The notes under the pieces are model-generated. The model ran no database searches and was not told where the DNA came from. It saw only the letters and a list, made by a program, of their open reading frames with translations. A DNA stretch of 64,000 nucleotides from Flavobacteriales bacterium (GTDB taxonomy: Bacteria; Bacteroidota; Bacteroidia; Flavobacteriales_F; PHOS-HE28), in the NCBI GenBank assembly GCA_026129465.1, contig JAHCIA010000001.1, positions 567,964-631,963 on the forward strand, written 5' to 3'. The position numbers and the translations under genes were made by a program. The first letter of the stretch is position 1. Each line of letters opens with the position of its first letter. Positions 33,455-43,479 of the stretch are shown piece after piece.

Positions 33455-35245
33455 ATGCATCCGGATCCCCTCCATGCCAAGCTGTTGCCCCCGCTCCAAC
33501 GGGCCTTTCAGGAACTCTTCGGTCACGACCTGGACCCCAAGGCCATCGGATTCCAGCACACGCGTCCGGAGTTCGAGGGTGACATCACCATCAACGTCTT
33601 TCCCTTCCTGAAGGCGAGCGGCAAGGGCCCCGAACCCACCGCCACCGCCATTGGCGAATTCCTCGTTCGTGAATTGCCCGAGGTGGAGCGCTTCAACGTG
33701 GTGAAAGGCTTCCTCAACCTGGTGATCGCCGATGCCTACTGGACCGGCTTCCTCCACGAGGCCGTTGAGCGCGACATGCTCGCGTTCCCCGCCACCGGCC
33801 GACAGGTGATGGTGGAGTACAGCTCGCCCAACACCAACAAGCCGCTGCACCTGGGCCACCTGCGGAACAATTTCCTCGGGCACAGTGTGAGCCGCATCCT
33901 GCGGGCCGCTGGCAACGAGGTGGTGCGGGTGCAGGTGATCAACGACCGGGGCATCCACATCTGCAAGAGCATGGTGGCCTGGCAACGCTTCGGCAACGGA
34001 GAGACTCCGGAGAACAGCGGGTTGAAGGGCGACAAGCTGGTAGGGAAATATTATGTGGAATTCGACAAGGTGTACAAGCGGCAAGTGCAGGAACTGGAGG
34101 CAGGAGGCATGCCCAAGGAACAAGCCGAGAAGGAGGCCCCCATCCTGCAGGAAGCCCAGGACATGCTTCGTCGCTGGGAAGCCAGCGACCCGGATGTGCG
34201 CGCCTTGTGGCGGAGGATGAACGGCTGGGTCTATGCGGGCTTCAATGCCACCTACACCCGCATGGGCGTGGAATTCGACAAGCTCTACTACGAGAGCGAG
34301 ACCTACGTGCTGGGCAAGAACGATGTGCTCGAAGGCTTGAAGCGCGGTGTCTTCTATGAGAAGGATGGTGCGGTGTGGGTGGACAACACGCCGGAAGGCC
34401 TCGATGAAAAGGTGCTGCTGCGCCGCGATGGTACCAGCGTGTACATGACCCAGGACATCGGCACGGCGATCAAGCGCTTCGAGGAGTATCCCGGCCTGCG
34501 ACAGCTGATCTACGTGGTGGGCAACGAGCAGGACTACCACTTCAAGGTGCTGTTCATCATCCTGAAGAAGCTGGGCTTCACCTGGGCCGATGGCCTGCAC
34601 CACCTCAGCTACGGCATGGTGGACCTGCCCAGTGGGAAGATGAAGAGCCGGGAAGGCACCGTGGTGGACGCCGACGACCTGATCGAGGAAGTGGTGAACG
34701 AGGCGCGCAGCAAGGGCGAGGAGCTGAGCAAGCTGGATGACTTCACCACGGCCGAGAAGGACGCGCTCTTCGAGATGATCGGCCTGGCCGCGTTGAAGTA
34801 CTTCCTGCTGAAGGTGGATCCGAAGAAGCGCATGCTCTTCGACCCCGCCGCCAGCATCGATCTCCAGGGCCATACCGGGCCGTTCATCCAGTATACCTAC
34901 GCGCGGATCCAGTCGCTGCTTCGGAAAGCCGGTGATATGGGCTCATGTGCCCATGGGCACATGGGCACATGGGCTTTGCTTCCCGAGGAACGCACGGTCA
35001 TCAAACACCTGCACCACCTGCCGGCCGTTCTTCAGGATGCCGCTGAAAAGCTCGATCCGTCAGCGTTGGCCAACCATACCTACGAACTGGTGAAGGCCTA
35101 CAACTCCTTCTACCAGGCCGTTCCCGTGCTGAAGGAGGAGGATGAGGCGAGGCGCGGGTCCCGGCTGGCCTTGAGTGCCGCTGTGGCAAGGACTACGAAG
35201 AAGGCGATGTGGTGTTTGGGGATCGCGGTGCCCGAGCGGATGTGA
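33455..35245 (+). CDS. argS: Arginyl-tRNA synthetase
   Basis: 596 residues. N-terminal Arg_tRNA_synt_N domain, then class I HIGH motif as HLGHLRNN (about residues 130-137), VINDRGIHICKS, the anticodon-side KMSKS equivalent KMKSREGTVVDADD, and the C-terminal DALR domain starting GPFIQYTYARIQSLLRKA and ending in AVPERM. It charges tRNA-Arg. An in-frame palindromic element at 34938-34978 adds residues reading MGSCAHGHMGTWAL (about 495-508), at the linker just after the first DALR helix. This is an unusual insertion for an essential enzyme. Confidence 0.96.
   Translation: MHPDPLHAKLLPPLQRAFQELFGHDLDPKAIGFQHTRPEFEGDITINVFPFLKASGKGPEPTATAIGEFLVRELPEVERFNVVKGFLNLVIADAYWTGFLHEAVERDMLAFPATGRQVMVEYSSPNTNKPLHLGHLRNNFLGHSVSRILRAAGNEVVRVQVINDRGIHICKSMVAWQRFGNGETPENSGLKGDKLVGKYYVEFDKVYKRQVQELEAGGMPKEQAEKEAPILQEAQDMLRRWEASDPDVRALWRRMNGWVYAGFNATYTRMGVEFDKLYYESETYVLGKNDVLEGLKRGVFYEKDGAVWVDNTPEGLDEKVLLRRDGTSVYMTQDIGTAIKRFEEYPGLRQLIYVVGNEQDYHFKVLFIILKKLGFTWADGLHHLSYGMVDLPSGKMKSREGTVVDADDLIEEVVNEARSKGEELSKLDDFTTAEKDALFEMIGLAALKYFLLKVDPKKRMLFDPAASIDLQGHTGPFIQYTYARIQSLLRKAGDMGSCAHGHMGTWALLPEERTVIKHLHHLPAVLQDAAEKLDPSALANHTYELVKAYNSFYQAVPVLKEEDEARRGSRLALSAAVARTTKKAMWCLGIAVPERM
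34938..34978. repeat. Palindromic element (CATGTGCCC family) inserted in frame in argS
   Basis: Contains the perfect 20-base palindrome CATGTGCCCATGGGCACATG at 34944-34963, followed by a tandem GGGCACAT unit and GGGCTTTG. The reverse complement shares CAAAGC/ATGTGCCCAT words with the repeat at 32319-32438. Confidence 0.85.
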
Positions 35246-35290
35246 GCACCGCCGGACCGCGTTCTTCGCACGATGCGGAGAAGTCGCCGA

Positions 35291-36295
35291 TCAGAACTTC
35301 GGGCAGGGCACGATGCGCACCCGCCGATTCTTGGTATGGCGCGGCCATTCGTAGCTGAGGCTGATCTCGTGCGCGCCACCACTGGCCATGGTGAGCCTGC
35401 TGATGGTGATGTCGTAGCTGTAGGTGATCCGCAGTTGCTGCTCGGTCTCGAAGCCCACCAGCAGGATCACCGCCTCGCTGTTGGGGTAGCCGGGCGCATA
35501 GCTCTTCAGAATGGGCAGCCCCCGATACCACAGGCCGCCGATCATCCGGTGCCGCTCGATGTAGCCGCCCAGGTCCAGTTGGTCCCATTTGCCCTGCGCC
35601 TTGTAGTGTGTGGCCAGGGTCATGCGCGTTTTGCTGCGGTCGAAGCGCATGCCGTCAAGCGCGAAGAGGTAGCCCCCATGCAGACTGACCCGCATCGGCA
35701 GACGCGCGTCACGCTCGAGGAACAGGCTCTGGTTGGGCCGGTTGAGGTGGGTGAGTGAAATGCCGACCCAGTAGCGCTCGGAGAAGTACAGGCCGCCGGC
35801 CGCGAGGTCCAGGTAGCTGATCTGCTCCACCAAGCCGGTCTCGATGGTGCGTGGCGCGCCGTCGCGGATGATCTGGTCGGCGAAGAGGTAGCCACTGGGG
35901 TCGATGCCCCGCATGGTATAGCCCATGCGCAACCCGAAGCGGAAGGCGCGTTTGTGGTCCAGCCGGGCCTCATAGCTGTAGGCCATGGCGATGGTGGTGA
36001 AGTGCAGGCCAAGTGTGCCCGCCTTGTCGCGGAGCACATAGCCGCCCAGGCCGCTGTTCGCATCAGCGAAACGGTGGTCGTAGGCGAAGGCGTAGGTCTC
36101 GAAACCGGGCTGGATGCCGGGCCATTGCAGGCGGTAGTTCAGCGCGATGCGGTCCTGCTGCGTGTTGCCGGTGAGCGCCGGGTTGAGGTATTGCGGGGCG
36201 GCGTAGAACTGCGAGAACTGCGGGTCCTGTGCGGATACGGACCACATCATGGCAAGCGTGGCGAACAGGGCGATATGGCGCCTGGCGGTCCTCAT
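35291..36295 (-). CDS. PorP/SprF family T9SS-associated outer-membrane protein
   Basis: 334 residues from ATG 36295, which opens the signal peptide (ALFATLAMMWSVSAQ). The N-terminus after cleavage reads QDPQFSQFYAAPQYLNPALT, the family signature, and the rest is a beta-barrel (YSYEARLDHKRAFRFGLRMG, ending RIVPCPKF). SprF and relatives are needed for export of partner adhesins with CHU_C-type C-termini. The start overlaps the stop of the large adhesin gene (ATGA), so it is the last gene of that operon, matching the sprB-sprF arrangement. Confidence 0.93.
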   Translation of the reverse strand: MRTARRHIALFATLAMMWSVSAQDPQFSQFYAAPQYLNPALTGNTQQDRIALNYRLQWPGIQPGFETYAFAYDHRFADANSGLGGYVLRDKAGTLGLHFTTIAMAYSYEARLDHKRAFRFGLRMGYTMRGIDPSGYLFADQIIRDGAPRTIETGLVEQISYLDLAAGGLYFSERYWVGISLTHLNRPNQSLFLERDARLPMRVSLHGGYLFALDGMRFDRSKTRMTLATHYKAQGKWDQLDLGGYIERHRMIGGLWYRGLPILKSYAPGYPNSEAVILLVGFETEQQLRITYSYDITISRLTMASGGAHEISLSYEWPRHTKNRRVRIVPCPKF

Positions 36296-39200
36296 CGCAG
36301 AAGGGTCAGATCCGTGGTACGCACCAGTTCCTTGCCGTCCGTGAAGCGGAACCAGGCACGGACCACATACACGTCCTGCGGACACAATTGGCCGCGGTAC
36401 CAGCCATCCCAGCCGCGCTTCAACTCGTCACTCTCGAACACGAGTTCGCCCCACCGGTTGAAGATCCTCATCCGGAAATCGGCCACGTCCTTGGCGAAGG
36501 GGTAGAACACGTCGTTGCTCAGATCGTAGGGGTCATACGCACCGCCGCCGGATCCGTTCGGGTCGGGCGTGAACACGTTGGGTATGACCACCTCATGAAC
36601 CGGGTCCACGGTGACCGCCAGGCTGGTGGCATCCACACAACCATGCACATCGCTCACCCAGAGCTCCACGGCGTGCATGGCGGCCCATCCGTAGGTATGT
36701 GCCGGGTGTTGGGCGTTGGAGGTGCCACCGTCGCCGAAGTCCCAGGCCCATTGGGCGATCTGCCCGGTGGACATATCCGTGAACTGGATGGTGGGCGAAC
36801 CCATGTCCGTGTGCCAGGGATCCGCGGTGAAGGCCGCGGTGGGGGGCTGATGCGCCACCACGGCACCACTTGCCGACGCGGAAGCGGAGCAGCCCAGTGG
36901 CGATGTGGCCGTGAGCGTCACCGTCCAGGTACCCGCTCCGAAGGTGATGGTGGGGGTGGGGGTGAAGGCTTGGGTGCCGTTGCCGAAGTTCCAATGCAGG
37001 AGTGTGCCCGCAGGTGCACCCGCGGTCGGCATGGTCACGGTCATTGGTGCGCATCCTTCGGCGATGAGCATTGGCAGGGTGATCGGCGGTGGTGCGTCGA
37101 TCGCGAGGGCGATCAGTCCATTCAATTGATGGCCGCAGACATTGCTCGCTGTCACGCCGATCTGCATGCTCTGGTCCACCACCAGCGCGTGCGGACCCGG
37201 TCCGCTCAGGTCACTGATGGACCATTGCAGCGCGTAGGGCGCAGGGTAGCCGATCACCATGGCACTGACAGTCGCCATGCCGCCCGGGCAGACCGTGGTG
37301 TCACCATGGGTGAGCAGCGTGGCGCTTGGGAGATCGAGCACAGCGATGGGCACTTGCAGGGAAGGACCCGAGCAACCGAGCGCGTCCATCACCGATACCG
37401 TGATCGTCTGTGAGGTGCTGAAACCAGCCTCGATCGGCGATCCAGTGCCGAGGCCTGCCCAAGTGATCACATGGCCACCGTTGCCTCCCGATGCCACCGC
37501 GTTGAGTTGCACCGCGGCACCCACACAGACCGTGTCCGGCACCTCGACCGCCAGGGTTATCGGCTCCGGCGCTTGCACCAGGATCTCCAATGTAGCGCTG
37601 CATCCATGGGCATCCACCGCCGTCACGGCCACGGTTCCCGAAGCCAACGCCGAGGCGAAGGCACCGGATTGGCCATCGCTCCAGGTGATGTTGCTAGCGC
37701 CGCTTCCACCGCTGGCGAACACTTCCGCCGATCCGTCCTGTCCGCCTGCGCAGGTCACAGGGGTCAGTTGCACCAAAGCGATGGTCAGTGCTTCCGGTTC
37801 GATGATCGTTGCGCTCATGGTGCTGTCACAGCCCAGCGCATCGGTCACCAGCACGGTGTATGTGCCAGCGTCGAGTCCCATGGCGATGGCCGTCGTTTGT
37901 GCCTGTGGATCGTCCCATTGGTAGACCATGCCCGGCTGGGCGGGAGTGAAAGTGATGGTGCCATCCACCGACCCATGGCAGGTGATGTCGTTGGCCAGCA
38001 AGGCGGCCTGGATGAAGCTGTTCGAGATGGCGATGTGGACGGTATCGTGGTGTGGCGGGCAGGATGTATCGCCGACCGCCGTGAGCACGAGATCCACTCC
38101 ACCGGCGGCGATCTCTTCCGGGGAGGGCGTGTAGATCACGTTCATGCCCGTTCCCAAGAACGAACCGGACCCACCGCTCCAATAGCCATCCGTGGCGTTC
38201 ACCACCTGGCCATCGAGTTGCACGGCGGTCATGCCGGGGCAGATCACCAGGTCGGGACCCGCATCGGCCAGGACTGGCGTTCCAAAATGCTCGATCGTCA
38301 CATCAGCCGCGACCGGACCACAGCCGTTCGCATCGGACACCTGTACGCTATAGTCCCCGGCGGTGGCGATGAGGGTGCTGGCTTCACTGCCATTGCTCCA
38401 TATGAACTGGTAGGGTGCGGTTCCGCCGGCCACCTGGACCGTGGCGCTGCCATCATCCACGCATCCGGCAGGCATGGTGCTGATCGCTTCGATCGTCAAG
38501 GGCGCTGGTGCTTCCAGATCCGCGCTCAGCGTCACCGTGCAGCCGATCTCGTCGGTCACCGTCACTTGCCAAACGCCGGCCCCAAGGCCGGTGGCCGTGC
38601 TGGCCTGTTGGCCTTGCGGATCGTTCCATTGGTAGGTGATGCCATTCGAAGCGAACACCGTGGCGGATCCGTCCAGCGCATCGTGGCAGGAGGGTGGGTT
38701 GGTGGTCACGGAAGCGTCGCCGAGCAGATGTGGCACATCGATCCAGAGGCTGTCACTGGCGGCCGGGCAGGCATCGTTGCCCGTGGTGGTCAGCACCAGC
38801 CAGGCGCCCCCTTGGGCGGCATCCTCCAGTGAAGGCGTGTAGCTCACCACCGGCCCACTGCCGGTGAAAGAGCCTTGCCCGCCGCTCCACTGGCCTCCCG
38901 TGGCGTTGACCACCGTGCCGTTCAACTGGATGGCGACGCCCGCGCAGGCCTGGTCGTTCTCGCCGGCCATGGCGGCATTGGGCAGTCCCTGGGTGCCGAT
39001 CGTCGCGCTCATTGGTGGCAACGCACAGCCGGCCGCATCTTCGATCGTCACGCTGTAATCACCTGGGCCGCCTGTGATGGAGGCCTCGGACGATCCGTTG
39101 TTCCAAGTGAAGCTGTACGGTCCGCTGCCGCCGCTGACCACCGCTGTGATCACGCCATCGGCATTGCCCAGGCAGCTTTCATCGATCACTTCAAGCGTGG

Positions 39201-40356
39201 CGGTCATGCCACTCAGCACCGTCACGGCGTAGACATAGGTCTGGATGGCCGGAATGGGACAGGCACCGTCGTTGGCCGTGATGATGAAGGGGAACACGCC
39301 TGAAATGCCCGCCTGTCCCGGCCAGCAGACCATGGCGGTAATGGGGTTGGATCCGCTGTAGCTGAAGGTGGCTCCGGGCAGACTCAGCGTCACATTGCTG
39401 AAAGCCGTGAGCACATTGTTCGTGTTGGGGTCGGCGATCGTGGCCTCGAAGCAGAAGCCGTTCGCTGGGCACACTTCGATCGCGCGTGGACCGGTCAGCA
39501 CCGCACCACCCATGAGTTCCTCCACCAGGCCTGTGGACGGATCGGGTGGCTGGTTGTCGCAGGGGTAGGCCACGAACTGCATGTCGCGCATGATGGAACC
39601 TGTCCACACCCCATTGACATACTGGTCCACCCGGACAACCACCACCCAGTTGCCGATCAAATTCAAGGTGAACTGTACCTGGCCGGTGACAGGGTCGATC
39701 GTGAGACCGGGGATGGGCTCCTGCCCGGTATAGGGGGGCACATAGGCCAGTGGTGCGCCCAACAGCCCCATGGCGTCGATGAGTGTGTAGCTGAGCGAGT
39801 CGCTTTCCACATCGTAGGCGCCGAAGCTGTAGCCCATGGGGTAGCCGAGGCAGACGAAGGGGATGGCTACGTTGGTGAAGCGCGGCGAATCGTTGCAGGG
39901 CGCCGCCAGCGTGTTGATCACGGCCTTGATGTAGGTGCGCTGCTGGCCGGGATTCACCAGGTTCACGATGGCCGCGTTGCGGTAGATGTTCGTGTAGCTG
40001 ATCGTCCACGAGGCGCAGGGCGCCAGGGTGATCAGACCGGAATAGGTGTAGCGCTGGATGCCCGGCAGGGTGCCGCCGTTGCAGGTGCTGTTGGGCAGTT
40101 GGATGTCGCAGAGCTGTGATAGCTCCACGCCTTCCTCCATGTGCACGAGCAAGCTGGTGTTGCCGCAAGGGCTTTGCACCTGCAGGTTGTAGTAGGGGTC
40201 CACGTCGATGCCGAAGCAATCGCGGTAGATCACCATGGTGATCTTGTACTGGTTGGGCCCCGCGCAATCCCAGTAGATCTCGCCGCCCGACATGTGCGAG
40301 GCGCGTCCGATCAGGACGGACCCGGTGAAAAGGGCGATGAGTGCGGTACGGAGCAT
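36292..40356 (-). CDS. Giant T9SS type-B adhesin with SprB and PKD repeats
   Basis: 1,354 residues. Signal peptide MLRTALIALFTGSVLIGRAS. About 25-270 is a PKD-less N-terminal domain typical of these proteins (HMSGGEIYWDCAGPNQYKI, DPVTGQVQFT). From about 390 to 960 there are at least five SprB repeats (for example SCLGNADGVITAVVSGGSGP and TCHGSVDGTITFTPAQPG). A PKD domain (WAWDFGDGGTSNAQHPAHTY) follows. The last ~90 residues are the gliding-motility-associated C-terminal domain (VIPNVFTPDPNGSGGG, FRMRIFNRWGELVFES, DGKELVRTTDLTLLR), a T9SS type-B signal. Likely surface adhesin or gliding-type protein. Its downstream partner is the PorP/SprF gene. Confidence 0.94.
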   Translation of the reverse strand: MLRTALIALFTGSVLIGRASHMSGGEIYWDCAGPNQYKITMVIYRDCFGIDVDPYYNLQVQSPCGNTSLLVHMEEGVELSQLCDIQLPNSTCNGGTLPGIQRYTYSGLITLAPCASWTISYTNIYRNAAIVNLVNPGQQRTYIKAVINTLAAPCNDSPRFTNVAIPFVCLGYPMGYSFGAYDVESDSLSYTLIDAMGLLGAPLAYVPPYTGQEPIPGLTIDPVTGQVQFTLNLIGNWVVVVRVDQYVNGVWTGSIMRDMQFVAYPCDNQPPDPSTGLVEELMGGAVLTGPRAIEVCPANGFCFEATIADPNTNNVLTAFSNVTLSLPGATFSYSGSNPITAMVCWPGQAGISGVFPFIITANDGACPIPAIQTYVYAVTVLSGMTATLEVIDESCLGNADGVITAVVSGGSGPYSFTWNNGSSEASITGGPGDYSVTIEDAAGCALPPMSATIGTQGLPNAAMAGENDQACAGVAIQLNGTVVNATGGQWSGGQGSFTGSGPVVSYTPSLEDAAQGGAWLVLTTTGNDACPAASDSLWIDVPHLLGDASVTTNPPSCHDALDGSATVFASNGITYQWNDPQGQQASTATGLGAGVWQVTVTDEIGCTVTLSADLEAPAPLTIEAISTMPAGCVDDGSATVQVAGGTAPYQFIWSNGSEASTLIATAGDYSVQVSDANGCGPVAADVTIEHFGTPVLADAGPDLVICPGMTAVQLDGQVVNATDGYWSGGSGSFLGTGMNVIYTPSPEEIAAGGVDLVLTAVGDTSCPPHHDTVHIAISNSFIQAALLANDITCHGSVDGTITFTPAQPGMVYQWDDPQAQTTAIAMGLDAGTYTVLVTDALGCDSTMSATIIEPEALTIALVQLTPVTCAGGQDGSAEVFASGGSGASNITWSDGQSGAFASALASGTVAVTAVDAHGCSATLEILVQAPEPITLAVEVPDTVCVGAAVQLNAVASGGNGGHVITWAGLGTGSPIEAGFSTSQTITVSVMDALGCSGPSLQVPIAVLDLPSATLLTHGDTTVCPGGMATVSAMVIGYPAPYALQWSISDLSGPGPHALVVDQSMQIGVTASNVCGHQLNGLIALAIDAPPPITLPMLIAEGCAPMTVTMPTAGAPAGTLLHWNFGNGTQAFTPTPTITFGAGTWTVTLTATSPLGCSASASASGAVVAHQPPTAAFTADPWHTDMGSPTIQFTDMSTGQIAQWAWDFGDGGTSNAQHPAHTYGWAAMHAVELWVSDVHGCVDATSLAVTVDPVHEVVIPNVFTPDPNGSGGGAYDPYDLSNDVFYPFAKDVADFRMRIFNRWGELVFESDELKRGWDGWYRGQLCPQDVYVVRAWFRFTDGKELVRTTDLTLLR

Positions 40357-40429
40357 GGCGGAAGACTTGCTTCCCCTGGGTTTCGCGCCGCTGGTACGTG
40401 CTGAAGCGTGCAGGGTTGCGCGCGCCCCG

Positions 40430-43357
40430 TCAACGCAGGAGCGTCACATCGCCCATCAGGGCCCGCTCCGCGCCATCCACGAACCTCACCCACAATTGCC
40501 ACACATAGACATCCTGGGCGCAGGGCTGGCCCCGGTACCAGCCGTCCCATCCGATCGCCAGTTCATGGCTCTCGAAGATCTGCTCACCCCAGCGGTTGAA
40601 TATCCTGAAGCGGTAGTCCTGCACGAAGCGCACGAAGGGATAGAACACGTCGTTGCTCAGGTCCAGCGGGATCCATTGTCCACCGGCGCTCAACTGCGTA
40701 TTGGGCGTGAAGACGTTGGGCACGGTGATGTCGTACACCGGCGTGATGGTCACCGGCCGCACCACACTGGCCACGCAGCCGTGGACGCTGGTCACCTGGT
40801 GTTCCACCATGAAGGTGCCGATGTCATCGTACGTGTGCGTGGGGTGCTGCTGAAGACTCGTGGCCCCATCGCCGAAGCTCCAGGCATAGCCGTTGACCTG
40901 TCCGGTGGCGAGGCTCGTGAAGTCGATCGTCGCGTGGTCGATGTCCGTGACCCAGGGATCGGCGGTGAATTGCGCCACAGGCGGTGGATGCACGATGATG
41001 AGGCCGGTTGTGGAGGCCCCTGCCGTGCAACCGGCGGGCGTGTAAACGGTGAGCGTCAGACCGAACGTACCGGCCGGATAGGTCACGGTGGGTGTGGCTT
41101 GTTGCGAAGTGCCGCCATTGCCCAGGTTCCAATGATAGGTGAGGGGCTGGTTCGGTACAAGGGAAGGAAGTGTCAGCGTGAATGGCGCGCATCCCTCGGC
41201 GATCACCGGCGGCATCTGGATCACCGGTGGTGTTTCAAGGAGCAGTTGCACGGTGCCGGCCAATTGCTGGCCGCAGCCATCCGTGACGATCACATGCAAT
41301 AGGCTGTCACCGATCACCACCACACTGTGTGGGCCGGGTCCTGTGGAACCCAGTTGCGGCCAGCTCATGCTCCAATCGCCCGGGTAACCGGCAAGCGAGG
41401 CGGAAACGCTGGCCACGGCGCCGGGGCAGAAGGTGGCGCCACCAGCCGTGGTGAGTGTCGCGGATTGCAGGTCCAATACGGACACTGGGAAACTCAGTGT
41501 GGGACCCGCACACCCGGCGGCGTCCTGCACGGTCACGGTCACCGTCGTGTTGGACTGGAACAGATGCGTGATCGGGCTTCCGGTGCCGATACCGGCCCAG
41601 GTGATCACGTATCCGCCCGACCCTCCGCCGGCTTGCGCGGTGAGCGTCACCGGAACGTTCACACAAACGGTGTCGGGCACCTGGGCCGTGAGTGTCACAG
41701 GTGGCGGTGCTTGCAACGTGCCATCCAAGGTGATCGAACAGCCGTTCGCGTCGGTGATGGTCACACCGAAGGCACCACTCGGCATCCCCGTGGCCTGTGG
41801 CGTGCTTTGCCCTGCCGCAGTGCCCCACCAGGCGTAGGTGTAGGGCGCGGTACCGCCGGAAACATCGATGCCAGCGGATCCGTTGGCGTCGCCGGAGCAG
41901 ACAGGTGCCTCAAGCGCATTGAATGAGGCGTTCAGTGGCGCAGGTTCCGTGATCGTGATGGTGAGGCTGGTATCACACCCCAAGGCATCGGTGACGAACA
42001 CGGTGTATGCACCAGGTCCAAGGCCATTCGCCGTAGCGGTGGTCTGTCCTGCGGGATCGTTCCACAGGTAGCTGAGTTCCGGATCGGCGGGCGCAAAGGA
42101 GGCGGTACCATCAGCTGCGCCCTGGCAACTCACGTTCGTGGCTTCGATGGTGGCGCCGAAGAAGGGAACCCCGAAAAGGATGGTCAACACATCCGATCCT
42201 CCCGGGCAGGGGCCGTTGCCCGTGGTGGTGAGCGTCAATTGCACGAAGCCAGCAGCGATCTCCGCAGGGGTCGGCTGGTAGGTCGCACCAAGCGTTTCGG
42301 GAGATGGAAGAAATACGCCCTGTCCACCACTCCAAATACCTGTGGTCACCCCTGTGACGCTCCCGTTCAGTGGCACGCTGGTGGATTGTCCGCACACCAA
42401 AATGTCATCTCCAGCAGAGGCCGTGATGGGGTTGGCGAAGCCGTTCACCACCACTTGGGCCGTGGCTGGCGGGCAGTTGGACGCATCGTTGAGCGTCACC
42501 GTGTAGGTGCCTGGCCCCACGAATATGCTGGAGCTTGTTTCGCCCGTGCTCCACAGATAGCTGTAAGGAGGTGTTCCGCCATCTCCGACCACGGTGATGT
42601 CGATGCCTGGCGCGCCAAAGCATACCACCGGGTCTTCCGGCACGATCACCGCGGTGAGGGTTGGATTGAAATACACCCGCACGGTATCGCAATAGCTGTT
42701 GCTGCTGCAAGGGGCAATGGCGTTGCCACAGACCTGGTAGTCCACATAGGCGGGCGCGCCCGCCTGGCCGGTCACCTGCGTGTTGGCGCATGTCGGACAA
42801 GCGAGGTAACCGTTGTAGGCACCAGGCGGTCCGGGTTCGATGGAGGTCCATTGGATGGTGCCCGGGGCGAAACCGCTGCTGGTGAGCGTTCCGGTGCAAC
42901 CGTCATTGAGGACAAGGCCCGGTCCCGCGGATGGTGCGGGCACCGAGGTGATGCAGTACTGATTGGAATTGTTGCCGGGCTTGCAGAAGGTGAGCACATG
43001 GGGACCAGGGCCATCGAGGCAGATGGGCTGGCCGACCTGGATCGGCGGGCCACAGCCGATCTGGTAGAACAAGGCACCGGGTGGTACCGCTCCCGCGCAG
43101 ATGTCGAAGTGGATACCCTGCGCATCAGGGTGCAGGGTGATGATGAACTCCAGGCATTGATCGGGTGCGGTCACGCCGCAGCATTGCCCATTGCGCTGGA
43201 TGGAAGGACTCAGGAAGGTGGCATTCGGCGCACTGCTCAGGTCCACCACAAGGCTGGGCACGGTGGGTCCACATTGGCCCTGTGCGGAAGCCTCGAGCAA
43301 GCAGACCATGCCCATGGCAAGGAGTGTCAATAGCTGGATCCGGAACATGGTCTCCAT
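40430..43357 (-). CDS. Giant T9SS type-B adhesin, paralogue of its downstream neighbour
   Basis: 975 residues from ATG 43357 (ATG 43348 also possible), beginning a signal peptide (FRIQLLTLLAMGMVCLLEAS). The N-terminal part has a Cys-rich, lectin-like look (GQCGPTVPSLVVDLSSAPNA, NGQCCGVTAPDQCLEFII). Then SprB repeats (SCQGAADGTASFAPADPELS, VCSGDANGSAGIDVSGGTAP), a PKD domain (YAWSFGDGATSLQQHPTHTY) and a CHU_C-type tail (VPNVFTPNTQLSAGGQWIPL, FRIFNRWGEQIFESHELAIG). The last ~450 residues align closely with those of the next gene, so the pair arose by tandem duplication. 73 bases separate the two genes. Confidence 0.93.
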   Translation of the reverse strand: METMFRIQLLTLLAMGMVCLLEASAQGQCGPTVPSLVVDLSSAPNATFLSPSIQRNGQCCGVTAPDQCLEFIITLHPDAQGIHFDICAGAVPPGALFYQIGCGPPIQVGQPICLDGPGPHVLTFCKPGNNSNQYCITSVPAPSAGPGLVLNDGCTGTLTSSGFAPGTIQWTSIEPGPPGAYNGYLACPTCANTQVTGQAGAPAYVDYQVCGNAIAPCSSNSYCDTVRVYFNPTLTAVIVPEDPVVCFGAPGIDITVVGDGGTPPYSYLWSTGETSSSIFVGPGTYTVTLNDASNCPPATAQVVVNGFANPITASAGDDILVCGQSTSVPLNGSVTGVTTGIWSGGQGVFLPSPETLGATYQPTPAEIAAGFVQLTLTTTGNGPCPGGSDVLTILFGVPFFGATIEATNVSCQGAADGTASFAPADPELSYLWNDPAGQTTATANGLGPGAYTVFVTDALGCDTSLTITITEPAPLNASFNALEAPVCSGDANGSAGIDVSGGTAPYTYAWWGTAAGQSTPQATGMPSGAFGVTITDANGCSITLDGTLQAPPPVTLTAQVPDTVCVNVPVTLTAQAGGGSGGYVITWAGIGTGSPITHLFQSNTTVTVTVQDAAGCAGPTLSFPVSVLDLQSATLTTAGGATFCPGAVASVSASLAGYPGDWSMSWPQLGSTGPGPHSVVVIGDSLLHVIVTDGCGQQLAGTVQLLLETPPVIQMPPVIAEGCAPFTLTLPSLVPNQPLTYHWNLGNGGTSQQATPTVTYPAGTFGLTLTVYTPAGCTAGASTTGLIIVHPPPVAQFTADPWVTDIDHATIDFTSLATGQVNGYAWSFGDGATSLQQHPTHTYDDIGTFMVEHQVTSVHGCVASVVRPVTITPVYDITVPNVFTPNTQLSAGGQWIPLDLSNDVFYPFVRFVQDYRFRIFNRWGEQIFESHELAIGWDGWYRGQPCAQDVYVWQLWVRFVDGAERALMGDVTLLR

Positions 43358-43479
43358 GCGCGGTACTACGGTCAGGTGTTCCAAAAGATGCCCTAAATGG
43401 ATGGGAGGTGGCCCATCGTCGACGGATGCTTGAATAAGTCCGCCCAATGGTCGGCTTACCGGCCATCGCGTTCCCATCC

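Noticed and set aside
36229-39303. Several plus-strand frames inside the adhesin genes
   Set aside because: They are antisense to clear SprB/CHU_C repeats and have Arg/His-rich nonsense composition.
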